Assembly (NCBI RefSeq): GCF_017355835.1
Contig: NZ_JAFEWF010000013.1
Span: 1-64,000 of the forward strand
Direction of reading: 5' to 3'
Length of the DNA: 64,000 nt
Source of the DNA: Desertivirga brevis
Lineage (GTDB): Bacteria > Bacteroidota > Bacteroidia > Sphingobacteriales > Sphingobacteriaceae
Below the pieces are notes generated by a model. It was not told where the DNA came from. It was given only the letters and a program-made list of their open reading frames with translations, and ran no database searches. This document shows positions 17,478 through 24,089 of this stretch, piece after piece. Numbering within the stretch: the stretch's first letter is position 1; each line of letters opens with the position of its first letter. The position numbers were made by a program, and so were the translations under genes.

Positions 17478-17834
17478 ATGAGAGACTACACAAAGCTCGA
17501 AGTTTGGCAAAAGTCCCACCTAATGGTGCTTCATATTTACCAGACCATCTTGCCTTGTTTTCCTTCTCACGAAAAATTTGATTTACAGAGCCAGGTTAAA
17601 AGAGCAGCCTATTCGGTTCCATTAAATATAGTGGAGGGAGCAGGAAAATCTACAGAAAAAGATTTTGCCCGTTTCCTTGATAATGCTCTAGGTTCTGTTC
17701 ATGAACTCGAGTATGGTTGTTTACTAGCAAAAGATCTGACTTATATATCAGAAGCTCATCATCTAGAAATAAAGAAAAAATCTAACGAAGTTAAAGCTAT
17801 GCTCATCGGTCTGATAAAGGCCTTACGAGCATAG
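17478..17834 (+). CDS. Four-helix-bundle (S23/IVP) protein
   Basis: 118 residues of the family once called S23 ribosomal protein, encoded as intervening-sequence ORFs in some 23S rRNA genes and related to the Avd accessory proteins of diversity-generating retroelements. Family signatures are LEVWQKSHLM at the start, QVKRAAYSVPLNIVEGAGKS, and FLDNALGSVHELEY. It is almost entirely helical. No role in arginine synthesis is known; it separates argD from argF' and is enclosed by inverted repeats (17447-17459, 17965-17977), so it looks like a passenger gene inserted into the operon. Start is 1 base after the argD stop. Confidence 0.88.
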   Translation: MRDYTKLEVWQKSHLMVLHIYQTILPCFPSHEKFDLQSQVKRAAYSVPLNIVEGAGKSTEKDFARFLDNALGSVHELEYGCLLAKDLTYISEAHHLEIKKKSNEVKAMLIGLIKALRA

Positions 17835-17877
17835 CTTTTTTTCCGAAAGTTTAATTTGTTCTTCAATGGCCATCAAG

Positions 17878-17931
17878 AACCTTCAGGCTACTTTTATCCT
17901 CATTTTGTGAGTTCCGCTCATGAAGGTTTTT
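17878..17931 (+). terminator. Possible terminator between the S23-type gene and argF'
   Basis: AACCTTCA (17878-17885) pairs with TGAAGGTT (17921-17928), followed by TTTTTTC. The loop is long (35 bases), so the structure is weaker than a classical terminator. If active it would split the arginine operon here. Confidence 0.4.
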
Positions 17932-17933
17932 TC

Positions 17934-17941
17934 TAACTTTG
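17934..17941 (+). promoter_or_regulatory. Candidate -7 box upstream of argF'
   Basis: TAACTTTG matches TAnnTTTG. The nearest TTTG upstream (17904-17907) leaves a spacer of 26 bases, longer than usual. It could restart transcription for argF'-argB-proC-argE after the S23 insertion. Confidence 0.35.
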
Positions 17942-17964
17942 CAATTTTATAAAGTTTGCAGGAA

Positions 17965-17977
17965 GCTTTGTGCTTTC
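17965..17977 (-). repeat. Right inverted repeat of the first four-helix-bundle cassette
   Basis: GCTTTGTGCTTTC, the exact reverse complement of 17447-17459. It lies 25 bases ahead of the argF' start; similarity to the left copy continues imperfectly to about 17995. Confidence 0.6.
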
Positions 17978-18001
17978 AGCTTTCACCTTTAAGCTCAAAA
18001 T

Positions 18002-18964
18002 ATGAGACAGTTCACTTCAGTACACGACGTTGCTAACGTTCCTGCTATTGTACAGGAAGCCTTAGCACTTAAAAAAGACCCTTTTGCTCATCAGCATCTC
18101 GGAAAAAATAAAACAATAGGATTGATTTTCCTTAATCCTAGTCTCCGTACCCGTTTAAGTACTCAAAAGGCGGCACTTAACTTAGGTATGACCCCTATCG
18201 TGATGAATATCGATAAAGAGGGCTGGGCTTTGGAAACCAGCGATGGAGTGGTGATGAATGGCACAACAGTAGAGCATATACGTGAAGCAGCAGGAGTTAT
18301 GGGTGAATACTGTGATGTACTCGGAATTCGGTCCTTCCCATCTTTAAAAGATAAAGAAGAAGATTATAGTGAAGATATCTTCAACAAATTTATAAAATAC
18401 AGTGGTTTGCCTGTTGTTAGCTTAGAGAGTGCTACGCGACATCCACTTCAAAGTTTAGCCGATCTGGTTACAATTGAAGAGTACAAAAAAACGGCAAAAC
18501 CCAAAGTTGTTCTTACCTGGGCTCCTCACGTAAAACCACTTCCTCAGGCCGTTCCAAATTCATTTGCGGAATGGATGTGCAAAGCGCAGGAAGAAGGAAT
18601 GATAGACTTCGTAATTACTCACCCTGAAGGGTATGAGCTTGCCGAGCAATTTACCCCAGGAGCAAAAATTACTTATAATCAGGATGAAGCTTTAGCAGGT
18701 GCGGATTTTATTTATGTGAAGAACTGGTCGAGCTACAAAGATTACGGCAAAATCCTTACAGAAGGCGAAGGCTGGATGATGAACCAGGAAAAGTTAAAGA
18801 TCACTAATAGTGGCAAAGTGATGCATTGCCTACCTGTTCGAAGGGATTTAGAATTAGGATCAGATATTCTTGATAGCGAAGATTCCTTAGTAATTAAAGA
18901 AGCAGCAAACCGGGTTTGGGCAGCACAGGCAGTGCTTAAAGGAATTTTGGAGGACTTACAATAA
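18002..18964 (+). CDS. argF': N-acylornithine carbamoyltransferase (ArgF' type)
   Basis: Carbamoylates N-succinyl- or N-acetylornithine instead of ornithine. The carbamoyl-phosphate motif is FLNPSLRTRLS (residues 43-53), there is a conserved SLESATRHPLQSLADL block, and HCLPVRRDLELGSD near the C-terminus replaces the HCLP motif context of normal OTCases. 320 residues. The specificity loop reads MNGTTVEHI with Val90. From memory, the Bacteroides fragilis succinylornithine enzyme has Pro90 and the Xanthomonas acetylornithine enzyme Glu92 at this point, so Val is unusual. Overlaps argB by one base. Confidence 0.93.
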   Translation: MRQFTSVHDVANVPAIVQEALALKKDPFAHQHLGKNKTIGLIFLNPSLRTRLSTQKAALNLGMTPIVMNIDKEGWALETSDGVVMNGTTVEHIREAAGVMGEYCDVLGIRSFPSLKDKEEDYSEDIFNKFIKYSGLPVVSLESATRHPLQSLADLVTIEEYKKTAKPKVVLTWAPHVKPLPQAVPNSFAEWMCKAQEEGMIDFVITHPEGYELAEQFTPGAKITYNQDEALAGADFIYVKNWSSYKDYGKILTEGEGWMMNQEKLKITNSGKVMHCLPVRRDLELGSDILDSEDSLVIKEAANRVWAAQAVLKGILEDLQ

Positions 18965-19752
18965 TGAAGCCTCTTTATGTAATTAAAATCGGAGGTAATG
19001 TGATAGACAACTCTGAAAACCTGCATTATTTCCTCAATGATTTTGCATCCCTTGATGGATATAAAATACTTATCCATGGAGGAGGCAAGATCGCTACAGA
19101 CCTTTCGCACACACTGGGTATTGAACCAAAAATGGTGGATGGACGGAGAATTACAGACATCGAAACACTTCGCGTGGTAACCATGGTTTATGCCGGATTA
19201 ATTAATAAGAATGTAGTAGCTCAATTACAACGTTATTCCTGCAATGCGATAGGCTTAACTGGTGCAGATGCAAACCTGATCAAGGCAACTCGTCGTCCTG
19301 TTAAAGACATTGATTATGGTTTCGTAGGCGATTTGAACGAACAATCTATTGATAGTCAAAAACTCGCTGCACTACTTGAAACCGGAGTCGTTCCTGTATT
19401 TTCTGCTATCACCCACGATGGAGAAGGTCAGCTTTTAAACACAAATGCTGATACGATCGCTTCCTCCATTGCTGTGGCGATGTCTTCATTATACAAAACT
19501 AGCCTTGTATATTGCTTCGAGAAAAAAGGGGTATTAAGGGATGTTAATAGTGATGATTCGGTGATCAGAGAAATTAGCGCTTCAGAATTCGAAGGATTAA
19601 AAGCTGATAATGTAATTGCCGGAGGAATGCTGCCAAAACTGGAAAACGCCTTTAAGGCAATAAATAGCGGAGTAAGTGAAGTTTATATCGGTAAATCTGA
19701 TGAACTTCCTTATTTAAATGAACAATTATTCGGAACCAGATTATTTGCATAA
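18964..19752 (+). CDS. argB: Acetylglutamate kinase family (N-acylglutamate kinase)
   Basis: Phosphorylates the gamma-carboxyl of N-acylglutamate, the second step. The amino acid kinase fold opens with YVIKIGGNVID, then ILIHGGGKIATDL, TGADANLIKA and the C-terminal NADTIASSIA. 262 residues. ATG overlaps the argF' stop (ATAATG), so translational coupling is likely. In this organism the substrate is probably the same acyl group as in ArgF'. Confidence 0.94.
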   Translation: MKPLYVIKIGGNVIDNSENLHYFLNDFASLDGYKILIHGGGKIATDLSHTLGIEPKMVDGRRITDIETLRVVTMVYAGLINKNVVAQLQRYSCNAIGLTGADANLIKATRRPVKDIDYGFVGDLNEQSIDSQKLAALLETGVVPVFSAITHDGEGQLLNTNADTIASSIAVAMSSLYKTSLVYCFEKKGVLRDVNSDDSVIREISASEFEGLKADNVIAGGMLPKLENAFKAINSGVSEVYIGKSDELPYLNEQLFGTRLFA

Positions 19753-19753
19753 G

Positions 19754-20572
19754 ATGAACTTAGAAGGAAATATTGCAATTCTTGGAAGCGGAAACATGGG
19801 TCTGGCTTTCGCTGATGGCTTAGTTAAATCTAATACCTATAAAACTTCCCAAATAACCCTTACCAGGAGAACTCTTGAAAATCTCTCGGTTCAGAAATTA
19901 CAAGGTTATAACACTACTACTAATAATCTTGAGGCTGTAAGAAATGCTGCCATTGTAGTACTGGCTGTTCTTCCTCAGCAATTAAATAAACTACTTGCTG
20001 AAATCAAAGATGCAGTAGACCCTAAAACGCATTTGATCATTTCTGTAGTAACTGGAGTTGCCTGTAAAGATATAAAGGGGCATTTATCAGAAGAGGTACA
20101 GGTAGTGCGTGCTATGCCCAATACTGCGATCTCTATAGGACAGTCAATGACCTGTATTACCACCGACAATGCAGCTCAGGCGAATGTCGATTTAACAAAG
20201 CAGCTGTTTGAAACCGTAGGCTCAGTAGTGCATATCAATGAAGATCTGATGTCATCAGCAACAGCATTATGCGCAAGCGGTATTGCCTTTTTCCTAAGAT
20301 CCATTAGGGCCGCTTCACAAGGAGGAGTTGAAATCGGCTTTCATGCTGAAGATGCTTTGAAAATGGCGGTACAGACAGCAAAGGGAGCAGCAGATTTGCT
20401 TTTAGCTCATGGCTCACATCCAGAGCACGAGATTGATAAAGTAACCTCTCCGAAAGGTTGTACTATCGCCGGACTGAACGAGATGGAACATAACGGCTTC
20501 AGCGCGGCATTGATTAAAGGTATTAAATTAGCTTCAGTTAAAGCTGCCGGCTTATATAAAGACTCTAATTAA
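19754..20572 (+). CDS. proC: Pyrroline-5-carboxylate reductase
   Basis: NAD(P)H-dependent last step of proline synthesis. NIAILGSGNMGLAFADGL is the nucleotide-binding start; VVRAMPNTAISIGQ and the C-terminal TSPKGCTIAGLNEME are family signatures. I start at the ATG at 19754, two bases after the argB stop; a longer frame from 19718 would overlap argB by 35 bases and adds residues with no family match. 272 residues. It sits inside the arginine operon, between argB and argE, overlapping argE by one base, which ties proline to arginine synthesis at the transcript level. Confidence 0.93.
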   Translation: MNLEGNIAILGSGNMGLAFADGLVKSNTYKTSQITLTRRTLENLSVQKLQGYNTTTNNLEAVRNAAIVVLAVLPQQLNKLLAEIKDAVDPKTHLIISVVTGVACKDIKGHLSEEVQVVRAMPNTAISIGQSMTCITTDNAAQANVDLTKQLFETVGSVVHINEDLMSSATALCASGIAFFLRSIRAASQGGVEIGFHAEDALKMAVQTAKGAADLLLAHGSHPEHEIDKVTSPKGCTIAGLNEMEHNGFSAALIKGIKLASVKAAGLYKDSN

Positions 20573-21630
20573 TGTCAAGACAACTTGCAGAGGATAGCCT
20601 GGAGCTGTTAAAGGATTTAATTACTATGCCGTCATTTTCCCGGGAGGAGGATAAAACAGCGGATACAATTGAATCCTTTTTTCAAACTCATGGATTAAAT
20701 CCCAGGAGGCAGCAGAACAATGTTTGGTCTTTCAATGAAAATTATGATCCTGCAAAACCAACAATTCTTTTAAACTCCCACCACGATACCGTAAAACCTA
20801 ATCCCGGTTATACAAGGGATCCTTTTTCTCCAGAAATTGAGGACGGAAAGCTATTCGGATTGGGGAGTAATGACGCAGGTGGCTGCCTTGTTTCCCTTAT
20901 TGCTGCCTTCCGGTATTTTTATGCTAAGAAAGATCTGAAGTATAACCTTTGTATGGCGGCTACAGCCGAAGAAGAGGTTTCAGGTAAAAATGGGATAGAA
21001 GCTTTAGTGCCAGTATTAGGTCCTTTGGATTTTGCTATTGTGGGAGAACCGACTCTAATGGATCTTGCTGTGGCAGAAAGAGGCCTGATCGTTTTAGACT
21101 GCGTAGCTCATGGAAAAGCAGGGCACGCTGCAAGGGAAGAAGGTGAGAACGCTATATACAAGGCCTTAAAAGACATTGAATGGTTCAGAACATATAAGTT
21201 CCCAAAAGAATCGGAATTATTCGGGCCAACAAAGATGTCGGTTACTGTAATCAATGCGGGTTCACAACATAATGTCGTTCCTGCAGAATGTAAATTCACT
21301 GTTGATGTTCGCGTAACTGATGCTTACCGTAATGAAGAAGTCGTCGAGATAGTTAAGCAACATGTTGCATGTGATGTTACCCCTCGTTCAACTCGTTTAA
21401 AACCATCTTCAATCAGCAAAGATCATCCCTTTGTACAAGCTGGTTTAGCTTTAGGAAGGAAAACCTACGGATCGCCCACCACTAGTGATCAGGCTTTACT
21501 TGATATTACATCCGTTAAGATTGGCCCAGGCGACAGTGCCAGATCGCATTCGGCTGATGAATATATTTATGTGACCGAGATCTATGAAGGAATAGAGCTT
21601 TACATAAAGTTGCTGGAAAAACTTGTTTGA
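20572..21630 (+). CDS. argE: N-acyl-ornithine/citrulline deacylase (M20)
   Basis: Zinc-dependent M20 amidohydrolase that removes the acyl group from N-acetyl/succinylcitrulline (or ornithine). Metal and catalytic positions are LLNSHHDTVKPN, FGLGSNDAGGCL and ATAEEEVSGKNGI; the C-terminal ligand is in DSARSHSADEYI. 352 residues, full length. Overlaps proC by one base. Its stop codon lies inside the first copy of a 41-base direct repeat that starts the accessory region to argH. Confidence 0.9.
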   Translation: MSRQLAEDSLELLKDLITMPSFSREEDKTADTIESFFQTHGLNPRRQQNNVWSFNENYDPAKPTILLNSHHDTVKPNPGYTRDPFSPEIEDGKLFGLGSNDAGGCLVSLIAAFRYFYAKKDLKYNLCMAATAEEEVSGKNGIEALVPVLGPLDFAIVGEPTLMDLAVAERGLIVLDCVAHGKAGHAAREEGENAIYKALKDIEWFRTYKFPKESELFGPTKMSVTVINAGSQHNVVPAECKFTVDVRVTDAYRNEEVVEIVKQHVACDVTPRSTRLKPSSISKDHPFVQAGLALGRKTYGSPTTSDQALLDITSVKIGPGDSARSHSADEYIYVTEIYEGIELYIKLLEKLV

Positions 21631-21715
21631 TTTACGAATTACGATTTTTGATTTACGATTCCTGCAAATCGTTAGATTTACGAATTACGATTTTAGATTT
21701 ACGATTCCTGCAAAT
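21629..21715. repeat. Two 41-base direct repeats after argE
   Basis: Copies at 21629-21669 and 21675-21715 differ at one base and are built of ATTTACGATT/TTACGAATT words followed by CCTGCAAAT. The reverse complement of these words (AATCGTAATTC..TAAATC) occurs at 22015-22050, so the pair encloses the DUF433 gene. The argE stop lies in copy 1. Confidence 0.8.
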
Positions 21716-21759
21716 TTGTAAATTTACAAAATCTGAAACTTGATAAGCTATTCTTTAGG

Positions 21760-21960
21760 ATGGACTATAGAAAGTATATAGAGACAAGGCCAGATGTTCG
21801 TTTTGGTCAACCTTGCATAAGGGACACTAGAATTTCTGTTTCAGACGTTTTAAGCTGGCTCGCTAATGGGATGACTCAGGAAGAAATACTATCCGATTTC
21901 CCAGAACTAATTGAGACGGACATTCAAGCATGTAAAGAGTATAGTCCCTCATTTCAGTAA
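21760..21960 (+). CDS. DUF433 (VapB-like) antitoxin-type protein, short C-terminus
   Basis: 66 residues. The fold signature MDYRKYIETRPDVRFGQPCI, the TRISVSDVLSWLANGMTQEEI block and DFPELIETDI match DUF433 proteins, usually the antitoxin half of DUF433/DUF5615 toxin-antitoxin pairs. The family normally continues for a few more residues after the last helix; here it stops at CKEYSPSFQ, so the C-terminus looks truncated. No DUF5615 toxin gene follows: the next gene is a four-helix bundle. Probably a stray fragment of a mobile module. Confidence 0.75.
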   Translation: MDYRKYIETRPDVRFGQPCIRDTRISVSDVLSWLANGMTQEEILSDFPELIETDIQACKEYSPSFQ

Positions 21961-22014
21961 CCATTATGTCTATGCATATGTATATTTCATTTAGACAAAT
22001 AGCACATAACTTGT

Positions 22015-22050
22015 CTAAATCGTAAATCGTAATTCCTAAATCGCAAATCT
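22015..22050 (-). repeat. Inverted counterpart of the 21629-21715 repeats
   Basis: Contains AAATCGTAAATCGTAATTCC, close to the reverse complement of the 41-base repeats after argE. It ends just before the start codon of the second four-helix-bundle gene. Confidence 0.6.
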
Positions 22051-22053
22051 CGG

Positions 22054-22419
22054 ATGGATAAAGAAATACTAAAGAAACGAACAAAAGCTCTTTCTATAGA
22101 AATAGCTCATTTAGTACAATCTTTACCCTACAATATTATTAACAAGAATTATTCAAATCAAATAATAAGATGTTCAAGCTCTGTTGGGGCAAACTATAGA
22201 GCCGCTTGTAGGGCGAAATCAAAGGCGGACTTTATTAATAAGCTTAAAATCGTAGAAGAGGAACTCGATGAAAGCATGTTCTTTCTGGAACTTCTCCTCG
22301 AATTTAATCCTGATTTTAAGTTAACAATTATAAAATCCTGGAAGGAAGCAAACGAACTTCTTTCTATCATTGTATCCTCAATTACTACCTTACGTAAGGT
22401 GATTGAAAGCCAATCGTAA
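22054..22419 (+). CDS. Second four-helix-bundle (S23/IVP) protein
   Basis: 121 residues, same fold family as the protein at 17478 but a different subgroup: start LKKRTKALSIEIAHLVQSL, then NQIIRCSSSVGANYRAACRA and the acidic helix VEEELDESMFFLELLL. It lies between DUF433 and argH, flanked by AATCGTAAAT repeats. The last codons (IESQS) belong to a segment that is duplicated in tandem downstream. Role unknown; its location inside the arginine operon parallels the first copy. Confidence 0.85.
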   Translation: MDKEILKKRTKALSIEIAHLVQSLPYNIINKNYSNQIIRCSSSVGANYRAACRAKSKADFINKLKIVEEELDESMFFLELLLEFNPDFKLTIIKSWKEANELLSIIVSSITTLRKVIESQS

Positions 22420-22425
22420 ATCCCA

Positions 22426-22533
22426 ATGAAGCTTTGGCAAAAAGATAAACAAGTAGAAAAATCAGTAGAAAAATTCTCTGTAGGGAAAGACAGGGAACTT
22501 GATGCAGAAATGGCGATTGAAAGCCAATCGTAA
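22426..22533 (+). pseudogene. Truncated duplicate of the argH 5' end
   Basis: An ORF of 35 codons starting MKLWQKDKQVEKSVEKFSV, nearly identical to the first 30 residues of ArgH, then IESQS and a stop copied from the end of the S23-type gene. It is the first half of a tandem duplication. It keeps its own ATG and translation start context, so a 35-residue peptide could be made, but no function is expected. Confidence 0.85.
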
Positions 22534-22566
22534 ATCGTAAATCGTAAATCGTAAATCGTAAATCCA
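22527..22566 (+). repeat. Five tandem copies of TCGTAAA
   Basis: A 7-base word repeated five times directly before the argH start codon. It lies in the argH 5' leader, and its copy number could vary by slippage. Same word family as the repeats at 21629-21715 and 22015-22050. Confidence 0.85.
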
Positions 22567-22567
22567 A

Positions 22568-23899
22568 ATGAAACTTTGGCAAAAAGATAAACAAGTAGAG
22601 AAATCAGTAGAGACCTTCACTGTAGGAAAAGACAGGGAACTTGATGCAGAAATGGCGGCATTCGATGTGCTTGGTTCCCTTGCTCATACTCGCATGCTTG
22701 AAAGTATTGATCTGCTTAGTGGTGCAGATTTAGAAGTCGTTCAAAAAGAACTGAAAAATATCTATAAAGAAATTGAAGCAGGCGAATTCCTTATTGAAGA
22801 TGGGGTAGAAGACGTTCACTCGCAAGTTGAGCTACTGCTTACTCAGAGAATTGGTGATGCTGGTAAAAAGATACATAGTGGCCGTTCCCGTAACGATCAG
22901 GTTCTCGTCGACCTTAAGCTGTACTTTAGAAGTCAGATCCAAAGAACTGTTGAAAATACTGAAACACTTTTCAATCAACTGATCTCCCTTAGCGAAGAGC
23001 ATAAGAATAAATTACTTCCTGGCTATACGCACCTTCAGATCGCTATGCCATCTTCTTTCGGCCTATGGTTCGGTGCCTATGCAGAAAGTCTGGTGGACGA
23101 TCTTGAGCTTATGCTGGCCGCCTGGAAAGTTTGTAATAAAAATCCTCTTGGATCAGCGGCAGGATACGGTTCTTCATTCCCATTAAATCGTACGATGACC
23201 ACCAACCTATTAGGTTTTGATACGCTGAATTACAACGTGGTTTATGCACAGATGGGTAGAGGAAAGACCGAGAGGATTCTTGCACAAGCTATGTCTTCTA
23301 TTGCTGCAACTTTAGCCAAGTTCTCTATGGATGTAACACTGTTCATTAATCAGAACTTCGGTTTTATCAGTTTCCCTGATGAGCTCACCACCGGTTCGAG
23401 TATAATGCCACATAAGAAGAACCCTGATGTTTTTGAGTTAATGCGTTCCCGCTGCAATAAGATCCAGGCTTTGCCAAATGAAATTGCTTTAATGACGACC
23501 AATCTTCCTTCTGGTTATCATCGCGATTTACAACTGTTGAAAGAGAATCTTTTCCCGGCATTCCAGTCTTTGAACGAATGTCTTGAAATGGCTACTTTTA
23601 TGCTTCAAAACATTAACGTTAAAGATGAGATCCTGAAGGATGAGAAATACCTTTATTTGTTTAGTGTAGAAGCAGTGAACGAAGAAGTTCTGAAGGGAGT
23701 GCCGTTTAGGGAAGCCTATAAAAAGGTAGGATATGAGATTGAAAAGGGTGAATTTAAGGCTCCTGAGAAAGTAGAACATACTCACGAAGGTAGTCTGGGA
23801 AACCTTTGTAATCAACAGATCACTGATATGTTTAATCATACACTTAAGGGTTTCAACTTTGCGAAGGTAGAAGCTGCTATTCAGGAATTAATTAAATAA
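22568..23899 (+). CDS. argH: Argininosuccinate lyase
   Basis: Last step, cleaving argininosuccinate to arginine and fumarate. The superfamily signature GSSIMPHKKNPDVFEL lies near residue 276-290; HSGRSRNDQVLVDL and TPGYTHLQIAMPSS-like LLPGYTHLQIA are also present. 443 residues, full length. The start at 22568 begins MKLWQKDKQVEKSVETFTV, the intact copy of the duplicated start. A strong terminator follows, marking the end of the arginine locus. Confidence 0.96.
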   Translation: MKLWQKDKQVEKSVETFTVGKDRELDAEMAAFDVLGSLAHTRMLESIDLLSGADLEVVQKELKNIYKEIEAGEFLIEDGVEDVHSQVELLLTQRIGDAGKKIHSGRSRNDQVLVDLKLYFRSQIQRTVENTETLFNQLISLSEEHKNKLLPGYTHLQIAMPSSFGLWFGAYAESLVDDLELMLAAWKVCNKNPLGSAAGYGSSFPLNRTMTTNLLGFDTLNYNVVYAQMGRGKTERILAQAMSSIAATLAKFSMDVTLFINQNFGFISFPDELTTGSSIMPHKKNPDVFELMRSRCNKIQALPNEIALMTTNLPSGYHRDLQLLKENLFPAFQSLNECLEMATFMLQNINVKDEILKDEKYLYLFSVEAVNEEVLKGVPFREAYKKVGYEIEKGEFKAPEKVEHTHEGSLGNLCNQQITDMFNHTLKGFNFAKVEAAIQELIK

Positions 23900-23920
23900 A
23901 GGCTTAATAAAAAATGTACG

Positions 23921-23955
23921 AGGGTAAAAGCGCCAACTTTTACCCTTGTTTTGTT
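23921..23955 (+). terminator. Terminator after argH
   Basis: AGGGTAAAAG and CTTTTACCCT form a perfect 10-base stem over a 6-base loop, followed by TGTTTTGTT. It ends the arginine operon transcript. Confidence 0.85.
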
Positions 23956-24089
23956 ACAGAGCGAAGTATCCAGCCCTATTATCCTTTAATATCCACATAA
24001 TTATAATCAGCTTAGCTTAAACCACCGTATATTTGGCTCTATTCAACCTAGCTAAATAAGCTTGAAAATTTGCAGAAAACAGTAATCAA

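Larger units (their letters stand above)
22401..22649 (+). repeat. Tandem duplication spanning the S23-type 3' end and argH 5' end
   Basis: Unit 1 (about 22401-22513) runs from GATTGAAAGCCAATCGTAAATC through the first 30 codons of an argH-like frame. Unit 2 begins again with GATTGAAAGCCAATCGTAAATC at 22514 and continues into the real argH. Unit 2 carries an expansion of a 7-base word (TCGTAAA) to five copies; the argH parts differ at several bases, so the event is not very recent. Confidence 0.85.

Noticed and set aside
19718..19753. Extended start of proC overlapping argB
   Set aside because: The extra N-terminal residues (MNNYSEPDYLHK) are read from the argB coding sequence and do not fit the family; the ATG at 19754 does.
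17478..22419. Diversity-generating retroelement based on the S23/Avd-like genes
   Set aside because: No reverse transcriptase, template repeat or variable-region pair was found; the four-helix fold alone is not enough.
22527..22566. TCGTAAA array as a CRISPR
   Set aside because: Units are 7 bases with no spacers; it is a simple tandem repeat.
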